From Paraclostridium dentum (GTDB lineage Bacteria > Bacillota > Clostridia > Peptostreptococcales > Peptostreptococcaceae), in NCBI RefSeq assembly GCF_012922555.1, contig NZ_WIPK01000003.1:166940-230939 (forward strand): 64,000 nucleotides of DNA, written 5' to 3'. The position numbers were made by a program, and so were the translations under genes. Below are positions 53,568 to 62,389 of this stretch, piece after piece; position 1 is the first letter of the stretch, and every line of letters begins with the position of its first letter. Under the pieces are notes generated by a model. The model made no database searches and was not told the DNA's origin. It was given only the letters and a program-made list of their open reading frames with translations.

Positions 53568-54023
53568 ATGTTAGAAGCAGGAGTAAAAGCACCAGATTTC
53601 AGACTACAAGATAAAGACGGAAACTTAGTAAGTTTATCAGATTTTAAAAATAAAAAAGTAGTATTATATTTCTACCCTAAGGATAGTACTCCAGGGTGTA
53701 CTAAGCAAGCATGTTCATTTAGAGATAATTTTGATAGGTTTAAATCAAAAGATATGGTAGTAATAGGTATAAGTAAGGATAGTGTAAAATCACATGAAAG
53801 ATTTGCACAAAAAAATGAATTACCATTTATACTTTTATCAGATCCTGACCTTGATGCAATAAAAGCTTACGATGTATGGCAAGAAAAGAAATTATATGGA
53901 AAACTTGGGTTTGGAGTTATTAGAACAACTTACATCATAGATGAAAATGGTATTATAGAAAAGGCATACGACAAAGTTAAGGCAGATAAAAATGTAGGTG
54001 AAATATTAGAATATATAGGATAG
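53568..54023 (+). CDS. bcp: Thiol peroxidase (Bcp/PrxQ peroxiredoxin)
   Basis: A 151-residue peroxiredoxin. STPGCTKQACSFRDNF gives the peroxidatic Cys (about residue 44) and a resolving Cys five residues later, the PrxQ/Bcp arrangement. It reduces hydrogen peroxide and organic peroxides with thioredoxin. It is a monocistronic unit with GGAGG and a clear terminator, useful in an anaerobe exposed to oxygen. Confidence 0.93.
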   Translation: MLEAGVKAPDFRLQDKDGNLVSLSDFKNKKVVLYFYPKDSTPGCTKQACSFRDNFDRFKSKDMVVIGISKDSVKSHERFAQKNELPFILLSDPDLDAIKAYDVWQEKKLYGKLGFGVIRTTYIIDENGIIEKAYDKVKADKNVGEILEYIG

Positions 54024-54052
54024 ATATATATTTCATTTACATCATAGAGATA

Positions 54053-54090
54053 AAAAAGTACATTGATATTTATCAATGTACTTTTTATTT
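54053..54090 (+). terminator. Intrinsic terminator of bcp
   Basis: A 16-bp stem (ending TTGATA, two-base loop, TATCAA) with A-run and T-run arms. Confidence 0.9.
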
Positions 54091-54116
54091 GCAATTATTT
54101 TTAAATATGAAAATAT

Positions 54117-54171
54117 AGTTGAAGTTTCAACTAAAATATTGTAATATAAAATAAAGTTGAAAGTTCAACTA
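54117..54171 (+). promoter_or_regulatory. MarR promoter with two palindromic operators
   Basis: TAGTTGAA-GT-TTCAACTA (54117-54134) overlaps a -35 TTGAAG (54120-54125); 17 bases later is -10 TAATAT (54143-54148); AGTTGAA-AG-TTCAACT (54156-54171) lies near +1. This is the layout for autorepression. Confidence 0.78.
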
Positions 54172-54231
54172 TATTTATATATAAAACAATTTTAGTAAAC
54201 ATTATAAACTAAAATTTCAGAAGGTGAAATC

Positions 54232-54690
54232 ATGGAAAAATTAGAAAATGATTTATTAAGAAATATAGGTGTTTTATCAAGGGCTATAAATTATATAAGT
54301 GATGTAAAGTATAAAGAGTTTAACTTGCAAAAAGGACAATTTATTTTTTTAACTCGTATATGTGAAAATCATAAAATTAATTTTATAGATTTATCTAATA
54401 TGCTTAAAGTAGACAAAACAACAACTACAAAAGCAGTAAAGAAATTAATCGATTTAGGTTATATATACAGAGAAGCAGATGCTTTCGATAGGAGATCTTA
54501 TAATTTGCAGCCAACTTCTATAGGTGTTGATATATACAACAATATAATAAATGAAGAAAATAGGCAAATAGATGTGTGTCTTAATGGATTTAGTTCAGAT
54601 GAAATGGAATTAGCTTTAAAACTTATAAATAAAATGAGTAAAAATATAGAAGCAGATTGGATAAAATTAAAGGGTAAAGGAGATAAGTAA
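54232..54690 (+). CDS. MarR-family transcriptional regulator
   Basis: A 152-residue winged-helix regulator of the MarR type (INFIDLSNMLKVDKTTTTKAVKKLIDLGYIYREADAFDRRSYNLQPT, wing with DRRSY). It heads a tight operon with two GNAT acetyltransferases; the next start codon follows its stop directly. Two near-identical palindromes around its promoter are the likely operators. Confidence 0.92.
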   Translation: MEKLENDLLRNIGVLSRAINYISDVKYKEFNLQKGQFIFLTRICENHKINFIDLSNMLKVDKTTTTKAVKKLIDLGYIYREADAFDRRSYNLQPTSIGVDIYNNIINEENRQIDVCLNGFSSDEMELALKLINKMSKNIEADWIKLKGKGDK

Positions 54691-55221
54691 ATGATAATAA
54701 AAGCTAAATCAAATGATATTCAGGGGATAATGGAAATTATAAAAGAAACAGTAAAAGAAATGAAGTCTTACAACAATACACAATGGGATGAGAATTACCC
54801 TAAAGAGCAAGATTTTGATGAAGATATAAAATCAGGAGATTTATATATTGAGCAGCAAGATGAAATTATAACAGGGTTTATATGTGTTAATTATATTGAA
54901 CCAGAAGAATACAAAGATTTAAAATGGTCAAAAAATGAAAAGTGCATGGTGGTTCACAGAATGGCAGTAAATCCTAATTTTAGAAAAAAAGGTGTAGGAT
55001 CTAGATTAATGAATTTTGCTGAGGATTTAGCTACTAAAAGTGGAGTAAATTATTTAAAAACAGATACTTATTCTATAAATACAAAGATGAATTCTCTATT
55101 TAGAAAGTTTAATTATAATTTTATTGGAGAGATGAGCTTTTTAGGAAAAGAAGAACCATTTTATTGTTATGAAAAAGTATTAGGGAGCGATAAAAATGAA
55201 TTTGAATATAAAAGAAATTAA
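54691..55221 (+). CDS. GNAT-family N-acetyltransferase
   Basis: A 176-residue acetyltransferase. The acetyl-CoA loop is VHRMAVNPNFRKKGVGSRLMNFAEDLA (RKKGVGS, about residues 99-105), followed by LKTDTYSINTKMNSLFRKFNYNFIGEM. It is translationally coupled to the MarR gene and overlaps the next acetyltransferase by 26 bases. The substrate is unknown; a small toxic amine is possible given MarR control. Confidence 0.9.
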   Translation: MIIKAKSNDIQGIMEIIKETVKEMKSYNNTQWDENYPKEQDFDEDIKSGDLYIEQQDEIITGFICVNYIEPEEYKDLKWSKNEKCMVVHRMAVNPNFRKKGVGSRLMNFAEDLATKSGVNYLKTDTYSINTKMNSLFRKFNYNFIGEMSFLGKEEPFYCYEKVLGSDKNEFEYKRN

Positions 55222-55645
55222 TGAAAAAAATTATCAAGAAATAACTAGTTTAAAAGTAGGGAAAGAACAACTTGGATATATTGAGAGTGTAGAAGATTGT
55301 TTAAAGGAGTCAAAGGAATTTTCGTTATGGAGACCAGTAGGAATATACGATGGAGATAAAGCTATAGGATTTGCTATGTATGGCTTATTTAAAAATGAAG
55401 GTGAGAGAGGTAGAGTTTGGCTAGACAGATTTTTAATTTCTCACGAAAATCAAGGCAAGGGATATGGAGAATCAGGAGTAAGATTTTTACTAAATAGGTT
55501 AAAAGATGAATATGGATACAATAAAATTTATTTAAGCGTATATGATAATAATATAGGAGCTATTTCTTTATATAAAAAAATTGGATTTGAATTTAATGGA
55601 GAGTTTGACATAAATGGTGAAAAAGTAATGGTAATAAATATTTAG
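55196..55645 (+). CDS. GNAT-family acetyltransferase (spermidine/BltD-like)
   Basis: A 149-residue acetyltransferase with VWLDRFLISHENQGKGYGESGVRFLLNRLK (acetyl-CoA loop QGKGYG, about residues 87-92) and IYLSVYDNNIGAISLYKKIGFEFNGEFDINGEKVM. This resembles SpeG/BltD-type diamine or spermine acetyltransferases. It overlaps the preceding gene by 26 bases in another frame, so the MarR-GNAT-GNAT set is one operon, possibly for polyamine or drug detoxification. Confidence 0.88.
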   Translation: MNLNIKEINEKNYQEITSLKVGKEQLGYIESVEDCLKESKEFSLWRPVGIYDGDKAIGFAMYGLFKNEGERGRVWLDRFLISHENQGKGYGESGVRFLLNRLKDEYGYNKIYLSVYDNNIGAISLYKKIGFEFNGEFDINGEKVMVINI

Positions 55646-55676
55646 AGAAAAATTATAAATTTATTTTAAAAATAAT

Positions 55677-55707
55677 AAAAAAGAAGCTGAATATAGCTTC
55701 TTTTTTG
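55677..55707 (+). terminator. Intrinsic terminator of the MarR-GNAT operon
   Basis: AAAAAAGAAGCT pairs with AGCTTCTTTTTT. Confidence 0.88.
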
Positions 55708-55761
55708 CTTTATAATATAAATACAAATTTAACAATCAAGAAAAATGTAGAAAATTGATAT

Positions 55762-55802
55762 AAACACACGAAATTTTAAAAAGGGTAAATTATTGTGTGT
55801 TT
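55762..55802 (+). promoter_or_regulatory. Inverted repeat upstream of the PTS regulator
   Basis: AAACACAC (55762-55769) and GTGTGTTT (55795-55802) are complementary arms about 65 bases before the regulator start; a possible operator for autoregulation. Confidence 0.35.
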
Positions 55803-55866
55803 TACAAAAAAAGAACATAGGATAAAATTAAATCATAATAGAGAGTCTGGAGGATGAAACCTAAAG

Positions 55867-57762
55867 ATGAAAATTAGTAAACGCCAAAGTTTAATATTAA
55901 ATTACTTAAATGATTATCATTATATTTCACTAAAACAAATTTCTAAAAGATTTAAAATAACTACAGCAACAGTAAAAAATGAAATAATATTAATTAATGA
56001 GATATTAGCAAACTATGATATGCAGTTAGTGATACAAGAAAATAATAAAATAAAGATTATAAATAAAGAAAAATTTATAGTTTTTTTAAAAGAAGCCCAG
56101 TCTCTTATAGAGTTTCCAATTCAAAATCAAATATTGATGACAATAATATTAGAAAGAGATTTTATAACAATACAAGAAATAGCAGATAAATTATTTGTGA
56201 GTAAATCATTAATAGAAAAACAATTGGTATCAATATTAAAAGAGTATAAGGATGATATTCAATCTATTAGGCATTATGGAATAAGGTATTCATCTTCAAA
56301 ATTAGATAGGATGTCTTTATTTGTAAAGTTAGTGATTCCTTATATGAAAGGAATAGATTTTTTCGAAGAAGTAAATAGATTTGATAACTTGCACTTTAAT
56401 ATGAGGGATTATTTTGAAGTTCAGGAAATCGATATCTGTATATTGATTATAGATTATATAAAAGAAATCAATATATTTACATTTACAGATGAATCTATAA
56501 AACAATTATTTTTATATTTATTATTTTTATTGAAAGATATAAGAGAAGAAAATCTCCACAAAGAAAACAAATCTTTTACTAGATTAATAAAAGATTTACC
56601 AAATTTCAATAAGTATTCTGAAATAGTTAGCGATATAAATAAAAGATTTGAGCTATCTTTAAGGGAAGGGGATAAGTACTATCTATGTTATTTATTTTCA
56701 GTATTGAAAAAAAATAACTCACTAAATAAAAGCGAGAAGATAGAAAAGCTAAAACCGACTATAAATAGAATTTTAGACAGAATTAAAAATGAATTGGCAA
56801 TTGACTTATTTATGGATGAACAATTAAAAAAAGGATTATCTATACATTTATACTCTACTATAAGCAGAGGAGGATATTCTGTATTAAGCGAGATTTACAG
56901 CTTAAGTGATATAAAAAAGTTATATCCATTTGCATTTGAAATGTCTACTATAACAGCAGATGTAATAAATGAAGATTATAAATATCGCTTTTTAGATAAT
57001 GAACTTATATATCTATCATTGCATTTTCAAACAGCTATAGAAAGAGCAAAGAGTAATAAAGATAAAATTAGAGTATTAATTGTTTGTCACTTAGGACAAG
57101 TATCAACAGATTTAATAGTAAACAGAATAAAAAATATATACAAAGATATAGAAATTGTGGGAGCATACTCAGTTCAAACTTTCTTAAAGATGAAAAAGGA
57201 TTGCTATGATTTTATAATATCAACTGAAAAGCTTCCAAATCAACATAAAGATGTAATTTACGTATCACCTCTTATTAAAGAGCAAGATAAAGAAAATATT
57301 GAAGCTTATATAAAAAGAAGTGAAAGTAAAAAATTATTTGAAGAATTATTACAAAAAGGAGCATTTATAGAAATTGAAAATGCTAAAACCTATGAAGATG
57401 TTTTAAAAGAAATGGTAAAAGTTTTTAATAAAAACTCTAGTGTAGATGATAAATATTTAGATAGTGTTATAAATAGAGAAAAACTATCTACAACTAATAT
57501 AAATAACATAGCAATTCCACATGGAAAAGCTAATCATGTTATTGAAAGCTCAATATGTATAGCTTATATAAAAGATGGAGTAAAGTGGGGAGACACAACA
57601 GTGTACCATGTATTCTTAATTGCTTTTGATAATGGTTTATTAGAACAAAATCCAGAGTTTTTTAATAATTTTTATAGGAAAATTGCACAAATAGATAGTG
57701 AAGAATCTATAGAAAACATGGAAGCTATAGATAAAAATAAATTAATTGAATTAATGTATTAG
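55867..57762 (+). CDS. PRD-containing PTS-controlled transcriptional activator
   Basis: A 631-residue BglG/MtlR-type activator. It has an N-terminal helix-turn-helix pair (about 1-130: ISLKQISKRFKITTATVKNEI), two PTS regulation domains (about 175-380), an EIIB-like domain with Cys in VLIVCHLGQVST (about 400), and a C-terminal EIIA-like domain with phospho-His in AIPHGKAN (about 560). Phosphorylation by PTS proteins reports sugar availability. It directly precedes its presumed target EIIA and EIIBC genes. Confidence 0.9.
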   Translation: MKISKRQSLILNYLNDYHYISLKQISKRFKITTATVKNEIILINEILANYDMQLVIQENNKIKIINKEKFIVFLKEAQSLIEFPIQNQILMTIILERDFITIQEIADKLFVSKSLIEKQLVSILKEYKDDIQSIRHYGIRYSSSKLDRMSLFVKLVIPYMKGIDFFEEVNRFDNLHFNMRDYFEVQEIDICILIIDYIKEINIFTFTDESIKQLFLYLLFLLKDIREENLHKENKSFTRLIKDLPNFNKYSEIVSDINKRFELSLREGDKYYLCYLFSVLKKNNSLNKSEKIEKLKPTINRILDRIKNELAIDLFMDEQLKKGLSIHLYSTISRGGYSVLSEIYSLSDIKKLYPFAFEMSTITADVINEDYKYRFLDNELIYLSLHFQTAIERAKSNKDKIRVLIVCHLGQVSTDLIVNRIKNIYKDIEIVGAYSVQTFLKMKKDCYDFIISTEKLPNQHKDVIYVSPLIKEQDKENIEAYIKRSESKKLFEELLQKGAFIEIENAKTYEDVLKEMVKVFNKNSSVDDKYLDSVINREKLSTTNINNIAIPHGKANHVIESSICIAYIKDGVKWGDTTVYHVFLIAFDNGLLEQNPEFFNNFYRKIAQIDSEESIENMEAIDKNKLIELMY

Positions 57763-57774
57763 GAGGAAATAAAA

Positions 57775-58236
57775 ATGATAAAAAATTTATTAAAAAAAGA
57801 ATTAATATTTGATGGTATAAAAGTAAATGGAGGAAATAAAGAGGAGGCATTAAGCGTTATAAGTGATCTAGTTGTAAATAGTTCAGATGTATGCTCACAA
57901 GATTTATTAAATGGATTTTTAAAGAGAGAAGAAGAGTCCTCAACTGGATTTGGTGGATATGTGGCAATACCACACACAAAACTTGAAGGAGTAAAAAATC
58001 CATTTATATCTATAGTTAAATTTGAAAATGATATAGAGTGGGAGTCTTTAGATGACGAGCCTGTAAAAGTTGCTATAGCTTTAGTTATGCCTGCTACAGA
58101 TGAAGGTAATATTCATCTCCAAATTATATCAAAGTTTGCAAGAAGACTTATGGATGATGATTTTGTAGAAGTATTATTAAATGAAAGTGATAAAGAAAAT
58201 CTATACAACTATATAATATCTGAAATGGAGGGGTAA
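57775..58236 (+). CDS. PTS fructose-family EIIA protein
   Basis: A 153-residue EIIA of the fructose/mannitol class, with phospho-His in VAIPHTKLEG (about residue 64) and the conserved EGNIHLQIISKFARRLMDDDF segment. It passes phosphate from HPr to the EIIBC protein encoded two bases downstream. It lies 12 bases after the regulator. Confidence 0.92.
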   Translation: MIKNLLKKELIFDGIKVNGGNKEEALSVISDLVVNSSDVCSQDLLNGFLKREEESSTGFGGYVAIPHTKLEGVKNPFISIVKFENDIEWESLDDEPVKVAIALVMPATDEGNIHLQIISKFARRLMDDDFVEVLLNESDKENLYNYIISEMEG

Positions 58237-58238
58237 GT

Positions 58239-59636
58239 ATGAAAATATTGGGGGTTACTAAATGCCCAGTGGGGGTAGCTCATACCTATATGGCAGCTGA
58301 AAAGCTTGAAATTGTAGGTAAAAAATTAGGACACGAAATGAAAATTGAAACTCAAGGATCACAAGGTGTAGAAAATTCACTTACTGGTGAAGATATAAAA
58401 AATTGCGATTATATAATAATTGCAGCAGATGTTGCAATAGAAGGAAAAGATAGATTTGCAGGTAAAAAGGTTATAGAGGTTCCTATAAAAGAAGCTATAA
58501 AAAGTGCAAAAACTCTTATAGAAAATTTACCTACTACTGCAAAAATACAAGAAGGAAAAGTTGAAAATAAGTCGGATAAAAAATCTGCTTCAGGTGGATC
58601 TGTAAAAGAACTTATGAATGGAGTTTCACATATGATACCATTCGTTGTTGTAGGGGGATTATTTATAGCGTTGGCTATTGCAATAGGAGGAAACCCTACT
58701 GCATCTGGAATGGTGATACCAGAAGGTTCTATATGGAACAAAGTTAGTGCAATAGGAGGAATTGGATTTACATTAATGATACCTATACTTGCTGGATTTA
58801 TAGCAATGTCTATAGCAGGAAGAGCTGCATTAGCACCAGCTATGATATGTGCTATGGTTGCAAATGATGGAGCAATATTAGGAACTTCAAATGGTACAGG
58901 ATTTATAGGGGCAATAATAGTTGGATTTATGGCTGGATATTTAGTTAAATGGATGAACACATGGAAAGTACCAAAAGATTTAAGAGCGATTATGCCTATA
59001 TTTGTTATTCCGATAATAAGTGTTTCAGTTATCTCAGCAGCTTTAATATTAATATTAGGAGCACCAATTTCATGGGTTATGGACGGATTAAACTTAATGT
59101 TAGCATCTCTTGCATCAAATCCAGCATTAAGCGTTGTTTTAGGATTAGTACTTGGAGCTATGGTTGCAATAGATATGGGTGGTCCAATTAATAAAACTGC
59201 GTTCCTATTTGGAGTTGCATCAATAGCAGCAGGAAATCCTTTGGTAATGGGAGCTGTGGCTTGTGCTATACCTGTTCCACCATTGGCTATGGGTCTTGCT
59301 ACTTTCATAGCTAAAGATAAGTTCACAGAAGAAGAAAGAGGAGCGGGATTATCAGCATTCTTAATGGGACTTATAGGAATTACAGAAGGTGCAATACCTT
59401 TTGCATCAGGAGATCCAAAACGTGTTATACCTTCTATAGTAGTAGGAAGTGCAATAGCAGGAGCTATGGGAATGGTATTTAAAATAACTGACAATGTTCC
59501 TCATGGAGGACCAATTGTTGGATTGCTAGGAGCAACAAGTAGCTTATTATTATTCTTGGCTGCAATAGCAATAGGAACAGTTGTAGCAGCATTACTTTTA
59601 ATAGCGATTAAGAAAAAAAGCTTAAATGCAAATTAA
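58239..59636 (+). CDS. PTS fructose-family EIIBC permease
   Basis: A 465-residue permease with an N-terminal EIIB domain (about 1-100; phospho-Cys in VTKCPVGVAHTYMAAE) and a C-terminal EIIC domain with about nine to ten helices (about 120-460), including DMGGPINKTAF and LMGLIGITEGAIPFA. The substrate is a fructose-like sugar. No sugar kinase, aldolase or glycosidase accompanies it, so the cargo cannot be named and downstream metabolism must be encoded elsewhere. Confidence 0.92.
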   Translation: MKILGVTKCPVGVAHTYMAAEKLEIVGKKLGHEMKIETQGSQGVENSLTGEDIKNCDYIIIAADVAIEGKDRFAGKKVIEVPIKEAIKSAKTLIENLPTTAKIQEGKVENKSDKKSASGGSVKELMNGVSHMIPFVVVGGLFIALAIAIGGNPTASGMVIPEGSIWNKVSAIGGIGFTLMIPILAGFIAMSIAGRAALAPAMICAMVANDGAILGTSNGTGFIGAIIVGFMAGYLVKWMNTWKVPKDLRAIMPIFVIPIISVSVISAALILILGAPISWVMDGLNLMLASLASNPALSVVLGLVLGAMVAIDMGGPINKTAFLFGVASIAAGNPLVMGAVACAIPVPPLAMGLATFIAKDKFTEEERGAGLSAFLMGLIGITEGAIPFASGDPKRVIPSIVVGSAIAGAMGMVFKITDNVPHGGPIVGLLGATSSLLLFLAAIAIGTVVAALLLIAIKKKSLNAN

Positions 59637-59647
59637 ATATATTAATT

Positions 59648-59678
59648 AAAAAGACTTGGAAAATCCAAGTCTTTTTTA
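59648..59678 (+). terminator. Intrinsic terminator of the orphan PTS operon
   Basis: AAAAAGACTTGGA pairs with TCCAAGTCTTTTT. Confidence 0.92.
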
Positions 59679-59706
59679 CGTTTAAGGAAAGTATGATTAA
59701 TGAAAA

Positions 59707-59759
59707 AGTTGCATATGCAACTAAAATGTGATAAACTAATATAGTTGCATATACAACTA
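59707..59759 (+). promoter_or_regulatory. Second MarR promoter with two palindromic operators
   Basis: AGTTGCATATGCAACT (59707-59722) overlaps -35 TTGCAT (59709-59714); 17 bases later is -10 TAAACT (59732-59737); TAGTTGCATATACAACTA (59742-59759) lies at about +1. Confidence 0.78.
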
Positions 59760-59777
59760 ATGAAAGGTGATAAAAAA

Positions 59778-60215
59778 ATGTGTGAAAAAAAATGTGATGA
59801 CAAAAAATATGTTGGGAAGTTTATTTCTCAATTATATAGAAAATCTAGAGTATTTATAAATAGAGAAGTTGCAAAGTATGATTTAAGCTCAGGTCAACTT
59901 ATGTATTTAATGGATTTATATGTTAAAGATGGGAAAAATCAAGAGGAAATATCAGAAGTTTTAAAAATTGATAAAGGAACAACTGCTAGAGCTATAAAAA
60001 AATTAGAAAAACAAAATCTTATAACTAGAGTAAAAGATAGTGAAGATAAAAGATCTAATAAAATTTTTTTAACACAAAAAGCTAAAGATATTAAACCAAA
60101 TATCTATAGCGTTTTTAATGATTGGAATAAAATAATCAGTGAAAGTTTAACTGATGAAGAGGAAATTATATTGAAGAATTTACTTGAAAAAGTATGTAAT
60201 CATATAGACATATAA
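59778..60215 (+). CDS. MarR-family regulator of the MATE pump
   Basis: A 145-residue MarR regulator (KNQEEISEVLKIDKGTTARAIKKLEKQNLITRVKDSEDKRSNKIFLTQ) with a Cys-containing N-terminus (CEKKC). I use ATG 59778 behind AAAGGTGA; the frame extends to a TTG at 59745 inside the operator, which is unlikely. It lies 12 bases before the MATE gene and is flanked upstream by two TTGCATATGCAA-type operators, so it should repress itself and the pump until a drug or oxidant is bound. Confidence 0.92.
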   Translation: MCEKKCDDKKYVGKFISQLYRKSRVFINREVAKYDLSSGQLMYLMDLYVKDGKNQEEISEVLKIDKGTTARAIKKLEKQNLITRVKDSEDKRSNKIFLTQKAKDIKPNIYSVFNDWNKIISESLTDEEEIILKNLLEKVCNHIDI

Positions 60216-60227
60216 AGGAGGATTTGT

Positions 60228-61610
60228 ATGGACAATAGTAAAAATATCTTAGGGACAGAGTCAATAGGTCGATTATTACTGAAATACTCAGTTCCAGCAA
60301 TTATTGGGATGATGGTAAATGCACTTTATAATGTTGTAGATAGAGTATTTATAGGAAACATACCAGGGGTTGGGCCTTTGGCTATAACAGGACTTGGAGT
60401 AACAATGCCAATAATGTCTATAATAATTGCTTTTGGAACTTTAATAGGTGTTGGAGCAACAACTAATGTATCATTAAAACTAGGGCAAGGAGATAGAAAC
60501 AAAGCTGAACAAATAGTAGGAAATGCAGTTAGTTTATCGGTTTTAATAGGTATATTAATAGCCATATTTGGGACTATATTTTCAAATAAAATGCTTATGG
60601 TATTTGGAGCAAGTCAATCGACAATAGGATATGCAAAAGATTATATGGGTATAATCTTAATCGGAGCAATATTCAATATAATGTCAATGATGTTTAGTAA
60701 CTTAATAAGAGGTGATGGAAACCCAAAACTTTCAGCGGCTATAATGGCAGCAGGATGTTTTATGAATATAGTTTTAGATGCAATTTTTATATTTGGTTTT
60801 AATATGGGTATCCAAGGTGCTGCACTTGCTACTATAATATCACAAGCTGTTTCAACAATTTGGGGTTTAACATATTACCTAAGAGGAAAGTCAAATGTTG
60901 AATTTAAAAAAATAAATTTAAAATTAGATAAAACAATTATAAAAACTATATTTGCAATAGGAATGTCGCCATTTGCAATGCAGTTAGCTAATAGTATGGT
61001 TCAACTTATGTTCAACACTTCATTAAAAGTATATGGTGGAGATTTGGCAATAGGAGCAATGGCAACAATAAGTTCTATAAATATGTTGTTTGTAATGCCT
61101 GCATTTGGGTTCGTTCAAGGGATGCAACCTATAGTCGGATTCAACTATGGAGCTAAAAAATATGATAGAGCTAAGAAAACTTTAAAAATAAGTCTAATGT
61201 TAGCAACTGTTGTATTTATAGTAGGAGCTTTAGTTATTCAGATTGCACCACAACTTTTAGTAGGAGCATTTAATAAAGATCAAGAGCTTATGAATATAAC
61301 TGTAAATGGACTTAGAAAATATGCATTTGCAATGCCGATAGTAGGAATATCAATAGTAGGAAGTAATTTTATCCAATCAATAGGAAAGGCTAAAATGTCT
61401 ATGCTATTGGGATTACTAAGACAAGTTATTGTGTTAATACCGATGATAATGATATTACCAAACTTTATAGGGTTAAATGGAATTTGGTTAGCTCAACCTA
61501 CTGCAGATATTGTATCAGCAATTATAACTGGTATAGTTTTAGTTAAAGAAATAAAAAAATATGATTTAGATGAAGAAGTAGAATGTATTGAAGAGTTAGA
61601 AGTTGTATAA
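60228..61610 (+). CDS. MATE-family efflux transporter
   Basis: A 460-residue membrane protein with 12 predicted helices of the MATE fold (MepA-like: LLKYSVPAIIGMMVNALYNVVDRVFIGNIPGVGPLAITGLGVTMP; symmetric second half FAIGMSPFAMQLANSMVQLMFN, GFVQGMQPIVGFNYGAK). It exports cationic drugs in exchange for protons or sodium. It is coupled to the MarR gene behind an AGGAGG site and ends before a terminator. Confidence 0.93.
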   Translation: MDNSKNILGTESIGRLLLKYSVPAIIGMMVNALYNVVDRVFIGNIPGVGPLAITGLGVTMPIMSIIIAFGTLIGVGATTNVSLKLGQGDRNKAEQIVGNAVSLSVLIGILIAIFGTIFSNKMLMVFGASQSTIGYAKDYMGIILIGAIFNIMSMMFSNLIRGDGNPKLSAAIMAAGCFMNIVLDAIFIFGFNMGIQGAALATIISQAVSTIWGLTYYLRGKSNVEFKKINLKLDKTIIKTIFAIGMSPFAMQLANSMVQLMFNTSLKVYGGDLAIGAMATISSINMLFVMPAFGFVQGMQPIVGFNYGAKKYDRAKKTLKISLMLATVVFIVGALVIQIAPQLLVGAFNKDQELMNITVNGLRKYAFAMPIVGISIVGSNFIQSIGKAKMSMLLGLLRQVIVLIPMIMILPNFIGLNGIWLAQPTADIVSAIITGIVLVKEIKKYDLDEEVECIEELEVV

Positions 61611-61643
61611 ATAAAATAATTTAATTAAAATATAAATTATTTT

Positions 61644-61680
61644 AAAATGGATATTATCGTTTAGATAATATCCATTTTTA
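61644..61680 (+). terminator. Intrinsic terminator of the MarR-MATE operon
   Basis: A 15-bp stem (AAAATGGATATTATC with GATAATATCCATTTT) has a T-run. Confidence 0.9.
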
Positions 61681-61769
61681 TGTTTAAGTAAAAGTACATA
61701 TTAACATTTTGAAAGTTATAATCATAAGATAGAGAGCGAGAAAATTTATTACAACTTAAGGAGGATATT

Positions 61770-62282
61770 ATGGACAATTCTTGTAAAAAGTATGATATTC
61801 AAAAGGTTTTTTCTAATTATAATCCATCTAAGCCAGATGCATATGCAAAAATACAAGGAGGCCCACTAGGACCTTGTATAAAGGGAATGGTATATTTATA
61901 CCAATTAGATGAAGGAGTATATGTAAAAGCATATATAACTGGAATTCCTAATAAAAACAATCAAACTAGCGCATTTCATGGATTCCATATTCACGAGGTT
62001 GGAGATTGTTCAGTAGGAAATGAAAAGGAACCATTTATGGCAGCTAAATCTCACTACAATCCAACAAAAGTAGAACATCCTATGCACTCAGGTGATTTGC
62101 CACCAATACTATCTGCTGATGGAGTAGGCTTACTTTCTACATTTACCAATAGATTTACTGTTGATGAAATAATAGGAAAGTCTTTTATAATTCATGAAGG
62201 ATATGATGATTTTACTTCTCAACCAGCAGGAAATGCAGGAGCTAGGTTAGCTTGTGGGTTAATTGTTTCTAATTATATGTAA
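61770..62282 (+). CDS. Cu/Zn superoxide dismutase-family protein
   Basis: A 170-residue member of the Cu/Zn SOD family without a signal peptide. All usual metal ligands are visible: the Cu pair in GFHIHEVGDC, the bridging His in SHYNP, Zn ligands in EHPMHSGDLP (His, His, Asp) and the last Cu His in IIHEGYDDF. Both disulfide Cys (GDC and LACG) and the GNAGARLACG end are present. It could be an active dismutase, unlike some Firmicute homologues. The lack of a signal peptide and the presence of surface/spore-type repeat genes next to it suggest a spore-coat location, as for other spore-former SODs, but this is inferred. Confidence 0.87.
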   Translation: MDNSCKKYDIQKVFSNYNPSKPDAYAKIQGGPLGPCIKGMVYLYQLDEGVYVKAYITGIPNKNNQTSAFHGFHIHEVGDCSVGNEKEPFMAAKSHYNPTKVEHPMHSGDLPPILSADGVGLLSTFTNRFTVDEIIGKSFIIHEGYDDFTSQPAGNAGARLACGLIVSNYM

Positions 62283-62320
62283 AGTTAGAATAAAGTAGGA
62301 AATCAATAGAATATAATTAG

Positions 62321-62359
62321 AAATGGTGAGCTTATTTATAAGCTCACCATTTCATTTTT
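62321..62359 (+). terminator. Intrinsic terminator of the SOD gene
   Basis: A 14-bp stem AAATGGTGAGCTTA with TAAGCTCACCATTT, followed by CATTTTTA. It also faces the convergent His-rich gene. Confidence 0.82.
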
Positions 62360-62389
62360 ACATAACTTAATTTAGAGATTTATAAAACA

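Noticed and set aside
58409-59494. 361-codon minus-strand frame inside the EIIBC gene
   Set aside because: It is rich in Ile, Pro and Asn as expected for an antisense reading of a membrane protein, has no ribosome site and lies wholly inside a well-supported gene.
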